Source: Aquirhabdus parva
GTDB taxonomy: Bacteria > Pseudomonadota > Gammaproteobacteria > Pseudomonadales > Moraxellaceae
Assembly: GCF_003351745.1 (NCBI RefSeq)
Contig: NZ_CP031222.1
Location: forward strand, 850,207 to 914,206
Length of the DNA stretch: 64,000 nucleotides
Direction of reading: 5' to 3'
A program made the position numbers and the translations under genes. The first letter of the stretch is position 1, and each line of letters opens with the position of its first letter. Positions 58,672 to 64,000 of this stretch are shown one piece after another. Below the pieces are notes generated by a model that was not told the DNA's origin, ran no database searches, and saw only the letters and a list, made by a program, of their open reading frames with translations.

Positions 58672-61600
58672 ATGCGTCGTGCGGTATCCAAGCTGTTGTT
58701 AGCGCTATTAAGTATAGAAGCAGTGTCAATGTCATCCTTTGCGAAGACAGGGACGCTTGCTGACTTGGAAAATATCACGCCCGATACAACGACGCCTAAG
58801 ATTATCAATACGCCGCAACTTTCTTCTGCTGAAGAGACCCGTATCGATAATCAGCTTTATGACCGCATGATGAAACAAGCGCACGAATCGCGGGACCCTA
58901 AAGCGATTAATGCCTATTTAGATCTCGCTCGTAAAATCAAAAGTAAACAGCTTGGCGGGACCGATGAAACCAGCGAACTTAAAAGCCGCGTAGAATTTTA
59001 TCAAGAACAAATTAAAAACTTACCGGCGAATGAACTGCGTGATGATCTATTTTATGAACTGGCGAGCAGTCAGGATCGTTTAGGTCGCCCAGAAGCTGCA
59101 GCTGTAGCATTGTCTGATTTGCTCAAGCGATTCCCAAAATCGAGTTTTGCCCCTGAAGCCCATTTCCGTATTGCTGAAGACGCTTTTAATCGTAAGCAAT
59201 ATCGCGTTGCGACCCAAGAGTATCAAGCGGTATTGGCACTCGGTGATAGTAAATATAAGCAACAAGCCCAGTATTTCTATGCATGGTCCATGTACAAAGA
59301 TGGTCGTTTTGAAGAGGCGATTGTCCCTTTTCAGGATTTGATCAATGGCTTGCAAGCGAGTAACCGTCAGTCAACGTTGAACAAACGTGATGCATTGCTC
59401 TTGCAAGACAGCTATCGTACTTTGTCGTCTATCTTTGTCCAGTTGGGCGGACCGCCTGCGCTGGCAAAATACTATAATGGCAAGCCGCTTAGTGATGAAG
59501 AGCTCCTGATGTATCGTCAAGTGGGTGATCGTTATCGTGAGCAGAAGCAACTGCTTGATACCGCAAAAGTATATGAAAGCTTTGTGCAGCGTCATCCGAA
59601 AGATGAGCAGGCAGCGATCTTTAGTCGTGATGCGATTGCCGTATATAACGAAGCGGGATTCGCGCAAGATATTATTCGTGCTAAAAATGATTATGTGGCG
59701 CGTTATGACGTAGAGCAAAGTTTCTATAAATCTGCTTCACCTGTGCAGCAAGAAACCTTACGTCCGATCCTGAAGTCACAATTGGATGACTTGGCTAAGC
59801 ACTATGATGCGATGGGTCAGACCCAAAAGTCGACTGCAGATTATTTACATGCGGCTGATCTGTATCAGAAGCAGTTGGTCCTTGCGACAGAACCTGCGGA
59901 TCAAATTCGGATTCAGGAGCGTCTTGCAGAGGCGCTGTATAACGGCGGACAGTTTGAGCGCGCGATTCCTTATTTTGAAACGCTTGCCTATAAAACCCCA
60001 GCAGCTAAACCTAGCGAAATGGGCTATTTTGCACTGTTATCTTATCAAGCCCGCGCGAAAGAGCTCAGCAGTCAATCGGCTCAGGTTCAAAGTGACTGGC
60101 TTGATCAGCAGCGGGTGAGTAGTCAGCGTTATGCAAAGACTTTCCCAACCGACAAGAGTTCCGCATCGGTATTGCTGGCCATGGCAGGGCAGTACTTAGA
60201 TCGTAAACGTTTTGATATTGTTGAAAGTCTGGCAGCGCAAGTATTGAGCTTGCCCAATGTTCCTGCGAGTGATGTCAAAACAGCGAGTATTCTGAAAGCC
60301 AATGCAGAATTTGACTTAAGTCATTGGGCTGACGCCGAGGCGAGTTATCGTCAGGTACTGGCTTTATCGAATCTGAATGACGCCGAGCGAACTCGTTACC
60401 TCAATCAGCAAGCTGCAAGTTTATATAAACAAGCCGATACACTGCGCGCTGGTCAGTCTAATGATGAGGCGTTAAAGCTCTATCAACAAGCTGCAACAGT
60501 CACGCAAGATACGGCGGTGAAAGTGGATAGTAGCTATCAAGCGGCGATGATTTATGGTGAAACGCCGAAAGCACTCCCTTTACTGCAAAGCTTCTACAAA
60601 CAATATCCGAATAGTCCGCAAGCCGAAGGTGTGCCTGAGCGCATCGTGAAGTTACAAGAGAGTGTGCAAAATTGGTCTGGTGCTGCTGAGACCTATTTAA
60701 CGATTTATCATCGTGATATTGCAAAGCCAGATGGCGCTAAACAAGATAATGCATTGATTGCATTGTGGTTATCTGCTGAAAGCGAACGTAAAGCCAGTCA
60801 GAATAGTGCAAAAGAACTTGCACTGTATCAGCAGTACTTGAAAGAGCCGCGTGCTGTGCTGGCACAAAGTGTTGAGGCCAGTGAGCGTTTATATCAAGCT
60901 GCAGTACTTAAGCAAGATGTACCAACTCAGAAACAAGAACTGGCAAGACAACTGCAGTTTTATCAGCAGAAGTTTCAGACCGCACCAGCAGCAGTTCAGC
61001 CTAGACTGCGTTATTTAGCTGCGCGCAGTTTGACCGAGCAAGCCACTCCGCTTGTTGAGCAATATCGTGCAGCCGCCTTGACCCAACCTCTAAAAGACAG
61101 TGTCGCGCGTAAACAGGCCCTTCTACAGAAGTTAATCGCAAGTCAGCAAGCGATCATTGATCTAAAGGTGGCGGATTTCGTCACGGAGTCACAATTCGTG
61201 CTCGGCGATAGTTTTGCGCAGTTCTATGAAGGCGTATTGAAGACTCCAGCACCGACGGGGATGAGTGACCTTGAGACGGAGCAATACCAAATTGCTTTGG
61301 AAGAACAAACTCAGCCACTAAAGGATAAGGCGATTGAGTGGCATAAAGCCAACGCGAGTTTAGCGCTTGATTCATGGGACCAGTGGGTTGCAAAAAGCTA
61401 TAGCGCTCTTGCAAGCTTATCTTCAGGTCGTTACCTACGTCCGATCAAAGCGCCTGCAATCCCAGCAAGCAATCCTGAGCTTGCACGTATTGCAGCAAAA
61501 ATTGATCAAAGCCCAGACAAAGCGCTTACAAGTTTAGATCAGCTTTTAGCAGCTACACCTGCAAGCAAGGCTATCGCACAGCCTAAAACAGAGAGTCAAT

Positions 61601-62298
61601 CGATCCTAGGTAAGCTCACCAGTAAAGTTACTGGTAAAACGCCTAACAATGATTCAAAAGCCGTTCCTGTTTCTAGTAGTGTAGACACCATGCAGTTGAT
61701 CCAGAGTTATCGCGGCATTGCCTTGATGCGTTTAGGGCAGTTTAAAGATGCTGCTACGGCATTTACTAAAGCGGATGCCGTTAACGATCAAGTTCAAGGT
61801 GTGACCAAACAAGCAGAGCCGTCTTATATGCTGGGTGTGGTGAATGATTTGTACTTAAACGATCAACCGACCGCATTGGCTGCTTACCAGAAGTATTTGG
61901 CACTCAATCCTGAAGATAAGTCAGTGCAAAAATGGGTGAATTTGCTGCAAAAGCAACTTAAACTGCCGTTAACGGTCTTTAGTAAGCCTGTCGTTGCTCC
62001 TGCGGCAAGTGCGCCAAGCGACGCAGTCGTCGCCGTAGCGCCGGGCACTTCAGTGGAGCCCGCAGCGGCTTCGACGGCAAATGTTCCTGCTACAGCAACA
62101 ACTCCAGTGGTAAAGAGCGATTCTACAGCCACAAGTTCAACGGCAGTGGTTACGCCACCGTCGTCAGCAGTGGCTGAGCAGAAAACTGCTGAAGCACCAA
62201 CTCCGGCTCCTGCAAAAGCAGATCCGGCGACAACCTCTCCTGCGGATAATCCAGTGACGAAGAGTCTGCTCGAGCAAGTTTTAAGGCAGCAGCACTAA
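58672..62298 (+). CDS. Large exported TPR protein (1208 aa)
   Basis: A 1208-residue protein with a signal peptide (KLLLALLSIEAVSMSSFA, cleavage near residue 24). It contains many TPR-like helical pairs from about 110 to 1100, for example YELASSQDRLGRPEAAAVAL, RIAEDAFNRKQYRVATQEY, AEALYNGGQFERAIPYFETL and YRGIALMRLGQFKDAATAF, then a low-complexity Ala/Pro/Thr/Val tail (about 1112-1195) ending KSLLEQVLRQQH. AAGGA lies before ATG 58672. It resembles TPR proteins linked to ExbB/ExbD clusters (TtpC- or GltE-like by layout only). Likely periplasmic or outer-membrane associated. Confidence 0.82.
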   Translation: MRRAVSKLLLALLSIEAVSMSSFAKTGTLADLENITPDTTTPKIINTPQLSSAEETRIDNQLYDRMMKQAHESRDPKAINAYLDLARKIKSKQLGGTDETSELKSRVEFYQEQIKNLPANELRDDLFYELASSQDRLGRPEAAAVALSDLLKRFPKSSFAPEAHFRIAEDAFNRKQYRVATQEYQAVLALGDSKYKQQAQYFYAWSMYKDGRFEEAIVPFQDLINGLQASNRQSTLNKRDALLLQDSYRTLSSIFVQLGGPPALAKYYNGKPLSDEELLMYRQVGDRYREQKQLLDTAKVYESFVQRHPKDEQAAIFSRDAIAVYNEAGFAQDIIRAKNDYVARYDVEQSFYKSASPVQQETLRPILKSQLDDLAKHYDAMGQTQKSTADYLHAADLYQKQLVLATEPADQIRIQERLAEALYNGGQFERAIPYFETLAYKTPAAKPSEMGYFALLSYQARAKELSSQSAQVQSDWLDQQRVSSQRYAKTFPTDKSSASVLLAMAGQYLDRKRFDIVESLAAQVLSLPNVPASDVKTASILKANAEFDLSHWADAEASYRQVLALSNLNDAERTRYLNQQAASLYKQADTLRAGQSNDEALKLYQQAATVTQDTAVKVDSSYQAAMIYGETPKALPLLQSFYKQYPNSPQAEGVPERIVKLQESVQNWSGAAETYLTIYHRDIAKPDGAKQDNALIALWLSAESERKASQNSAKELALYQQYLKEPRAVLAQSVEASERLYQAAVLKQDVPTQKQELARQLQFYQQKFQTAPAAVQPRLRYLAARSLTEQATPLVEQYRAAALTQPLKDSVARKQALLQKLIASQQAIIDLKVADFVTESQFVLGDSFAQFYEGVLKTPAPTGMSDLETEQYQIALEEQTQPLKDKAIEWHKANASLALDSWDQWVAKSYSALASLSSGRYLRPIKAPAIPASNPELARIAAKIDQSPDKALTSLDQLLAATPASKAIAQPKTESQSILGKLTSKVTGKTPNNDSKAVPVSSSVDTMQLIQSYRGIALMRLGQFKDAATAFTKADAVNDQVQGVTKQAEPSYMLGVVNDLYLNDQPTALAAYQKYLALNPEDKSVQKWVNLLQKQLKLPLTVFSKPVVAPAASAPSDAVVAVAPGTSVEPAAASTANVPATATTPVVKSDSTATSSTAVVTPPSSAVAEQKTAEAPTPAPAKADPATTSPADNPVTKSLLEQVLRQQH

Positions 62299-62371
62299 TG
62301 TGCATAACGATGATTTTAACGTTGCAATGTCGTTGTGTTTGGTTATGTTGCGACATCGTGTGTTTGGAGGA

Positions 62372-62770
62372 ATGATGAAAAATCATTTAATGACGCTACG
62401 TGTATTGATGACTGTCAGCATCATGTTTGCTACAGGCTATGCCTCAGCAGCACCATCGGCCGATGAAAGTTCTGCGGATGCGACAGCTGTGCAAACTCAA
62501 GCAGTCAGTACTGTGAAAAGCAAAGCAAAAGTGAAAACTGCGCGTAAAGCCAATGATAGTAATATTGCGGGTCAAACAGATATTGTGGCGAATGTCGATA
62601 TGCCGATGGTCACTAATATTCTACCTTGGCAAGAAAAAGAGGGGAAAATTCCAAAGGATATCCTTGAGTTTTCTGCCTTGAAAGATTCATTGACCCCCAC
62701 TGATCGCGATCGCTTGGCGAGTGAAATCCGCTACACGGCAATCCTGAATGAGCCAGTCAATCGTAAATAA
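62372..62770 (+). CDS. Small exported protein of the ExbB/TPR cluster
   Basis: A 132-residue protein (131 from the second ATG at 62375) with GGAGG just upstream and a signal peptide (LRVLMTVSIMFATGYASA). The mature part has a disordered Ser/Ala/Lys-rich region and then VDMPMVTNILPWQEKEGKIP and a helical DRDRLASEIRYTAIL end. No known family recognised. It lies 73 bases after the large TPR gene and before the channel gene. Confidence 0.75.
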   Translation: MMKNHLMTLRVLMTVSIMFATGYASAAPSADESSADATAVQTQAVSTVKSKAKVKTARKANDSNIAGQTDIVANVDMPMVTNILPWQEKEGKIPKDILEFSALKDSLTPTDRDRLASEIRYTAILNEPVNRK

Positions 62771-62854
62771 GTCAGAAGCTTGTATGCGTGGGCGAGCTTA
62801 CGTTTGTCACGAGGACAAGCGGCAGGACTTACGCATGAGTAATTCTTAAAATAT

Positions 62855-62873
62855 TGATATGAATATCATTATT
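62855..62873 (+). promoter_or_regulatory. Fur-like box upstream of the ExbB-type gene
   Basis: TGATATGAATATCATTATT matches the 19-base Fur consensus at 12 positions, including a perfect ATCATTAT right half, and contains the palindrome TGATAT-GA-ATATCA. It lies 51 bases before the start codon. Iron control of this cluster is only a suggestion. Confidence 0.35.
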
Positions 62874-62924
62874 TTTTTAGCTATGAAGAAGTATACTTAA
62901 ATCACGTAAATAGGAGTTTTTAAA

Positions 62925-63560
62925 ATGGAATTTATCAAGTTTATTCAAGTGGGTGGCTTTTTCATGTACCCGATCATGCTGGTGTTCTTTGCTGGCATGG
63001 CGATCTTCTTTGAACGTCTCTATGCATTGGGTAAAGCTCGCGCACGTAGCCGTGAGATCTGGTCAAAAGTCCAACCTGATGTACAAGCGGGTCGTTTGGA
63101 AACTGCATTCAGTGCCGTGAAAGATGACACCAGTGAAGCGGGTCGTATTCTGGATTATGGTCTAGGTGCAGCGGCAAGTGGTGCAGACATGCCCCATGTA
63201 GAAGGCGCGCTTGAAGAAGGTTTACTTGAAGTGATTCCACGTCTAGAAGCCCGTACCAGCTATATTGCGACACTGGCAAACGTTGCGACCTTGCTGGGAT
63301 TGCTCGGAACCGTTCATGGTTTGATTCTCGCATTCGCGTCAGTTGCCAATGCTGATCCAGCACAAAAAGGTGATTTGTTATCTGCTGCACTTGCAGTGTC
63401 GATGAATACCACCGCATTTGGTCTGGGTGCTGCGATTCCACTCGTTCTCGCATTTACTTTCTTGCAAAACTATACCCAGCAAGTCATTGAAAGTTTAGAG
63501 ATGATTGCGATGAAAGTACAAAACTCTATCCGCCGTACATTTCCAACCCTCACGAACTAA
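62925..63560 (+). CDS. MotA/TolQ/ExbB-family proton channel protein
   Basis: A 211-residue inner-membrane protein with three membrane helices: about 8-28 (GGFFMYPIMLVFFAGMAIFF), 115-140 (ATLLGLLGTVHGLILAFASV) and 160-188 (NTTAFGLGAAIPLVLAFTFL). The GLLGTVHG and TTAFGLGAAIP motifs, including the conserved channel Thr residues, match the family. The position of E176 of E. coli ExbB appears to hold a non-acidic residue (AVSMNTTAFGL). AGGAG precedes ATG 62925. It is expected to power the TPR assembly with the ExbD-type protein. Confidence 0.92.
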   Translation: MEFIKFIQVGGFFMYPIMLVFFAGMAIFFERLYALGKARARSREIWSKVQPDVQAGRLETAFSAVKDDTSEAGRILDYGLGAAASGADMPHVEGALEEGLLEVIPRLEARTSYIATLANVATLLGLLGTVHGLILAFASVANADPAQKGDLLSAALAVSMNTTAFGLGAAIPLVLAFTFLQNYTQQVIESLEMIAMKVQNSIRRTFPTLTN

Positions 63561-63636
63561 TGCTCTTTCTTTCCCATCATTCATTGAGGGAAAAATAGAA
63601 GGGTAGGAGCGATGAGGGCGATAAGGAGGAAGTGTT

Positions 63637-64000
63637 ATGTCGATTCGTAGACGTCGTCACCGAGAGACCAACACCGAGTTGGATCTCACTGCATTTATGA
63701 ATTTGATGGTGATTATGATCCCATCATTGCTCATCAATGCTGTTTTTACACAAGTGAATGTTTTAAATGTTGATCAGCCGGGTGATGGTGCACCGCAAAC
63801 GGCAGCCGCAGCGATCAAGCCACCGCTGACTCTGGATGTCGGTGTTTATCCTGATAAGTTCGTGATTAATAATCGTGGTCATGGGCAGTTGGCCGAAATT
63901 GCTGGGCATGATTATGCGAAGCTCAATGCCGCACTGGTGGATATCAAACGACAATATCCTGCGGTGAGCAGTGCAACATTGCGGATCGATGAGACCGTTA
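63637..64000 (+). CDS. ExbD/TolR-family protein with Asn at the proton-carrier position (partial)
   Basis: ATG 63637 has AAGGAGG upstream and opens a frame that runs past the right edge (121 codons seen). The N-terminus MSIRRRRHRETNTELDLTAF leads into a single helix FMNLMVIMIPSLLINAVF and then a periplasmic domain. ELDLTAFMNLMVIM aligns with ExbD EINVTPFIDVMLVL without gaps, which puts N22 at the essential proton-binding Asp (D25 in E. coli ExbD, D23 in TolR). So this subunit probably cannot carry protons alone; a partner ExbD may lie just beyond the window. Confidence 0.85.
   Translation, partial: MSIRRRRHRETNTELDLTAFMNLMVIMIPSLLINAVFTQVNVLNVDQPGDGAPQTAAAAIKPPLTLDVGVYPDKFVINNRGHGQLAEIAGHDYAKLNAALVDIKRQYPAVSSATLRIDETV

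Overview
The window looks like a chromosomal segment of a gammaproteobacterium of the Moraxellaceae, close to Acinetobacter. The reasons are Acinetobacter-like gene neighbourhoods (trpF-trpB-trpA-accD-folC-SPOR protein; GntR regulator-smc-zipA-ligA; yceD-rpmF-fabD-fabG-acpP; piuA-piuC), a ZnuD-type zinc receptor, a Vfr/Crp-type regulator and a GC content that looks mid-range by eye. Species cannot be fixed from the sequence alone. I saw no insertion sequence, prophage, CRISPR array, rRNA or convincing tRNA, and no clearly broken gene.

Layout. 1-69 is the tail of an unidentified gene. 360-7551 holds tryptophan synthesis (trpF, trpB, trpA), accD, folC, a SPOR envelope protein and a DUF2726 protein. 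7674-10642 has an acyltransferase, an unknown protein and a BirA without a DNA-binding domain. 11220-19513 has a GntR regulator, SMC, ZipA, LigA and CoaX. 19530-22401 contains a candidate structured small RNA with an eight-codon ORF, rtcB, two very small ORFs and an unknown protein. 22460-26007, on the minus strand, has a propeller-like protein, rluB, scpB and scpA, so all three condensin subunits are in the window. 26338-34523 is a complete kdpFABC-kdpDE potassium locus with a KdpE-like operator. 34555-37248, minus strand, has a small exported protein, ypeA, yciO and pip. 37527-41054 is yceD, rpmF, fabD, fabG and acpP. 41334-46664 has kbp, queG, ruvC, fxsA, crp/vfr, an OsmC protein and thiD. 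46921-56012 is a nutrient-acquisition block: ZnuD (Zur-like box), a lipoprotein dihaem peroxidase, an AcpA-like phosphatase (Pho-like box), and PiuA/PiuC (Fur-like box).

The least explained part is 56187 to the right edge. It encodes an exported helical protein, two large exported repeat proteins (582 and 1208 residues), a small exported protein, an ExbB/TolQ-type channel and the start of an ExbD/TolR-type protein. These look like one proton-motive-force-driven envelope machine. The ExbD-type protein has Asn where ExbD and TolR carry their essential membrane Asp, and the ExbB-type protein lacks the usual acidic residue in its last helix. A second, Asp-bearing ExbD paralogue beyond the edge is predicted.

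The second notable element is 19566-19738. A promoter-like sequence, an SD plus mini-ORF (MVKDGIFA), two interleaved stems that could form a pseudoknot or a switch, and a strong terminator all sit upstream of the RNA ligase gene rtcB. Operator-like palindromes fit the neighbouring regulators or pathways at five places (GntR, KdpE, Zur, PhoB, Fur). All of these are read by eye.
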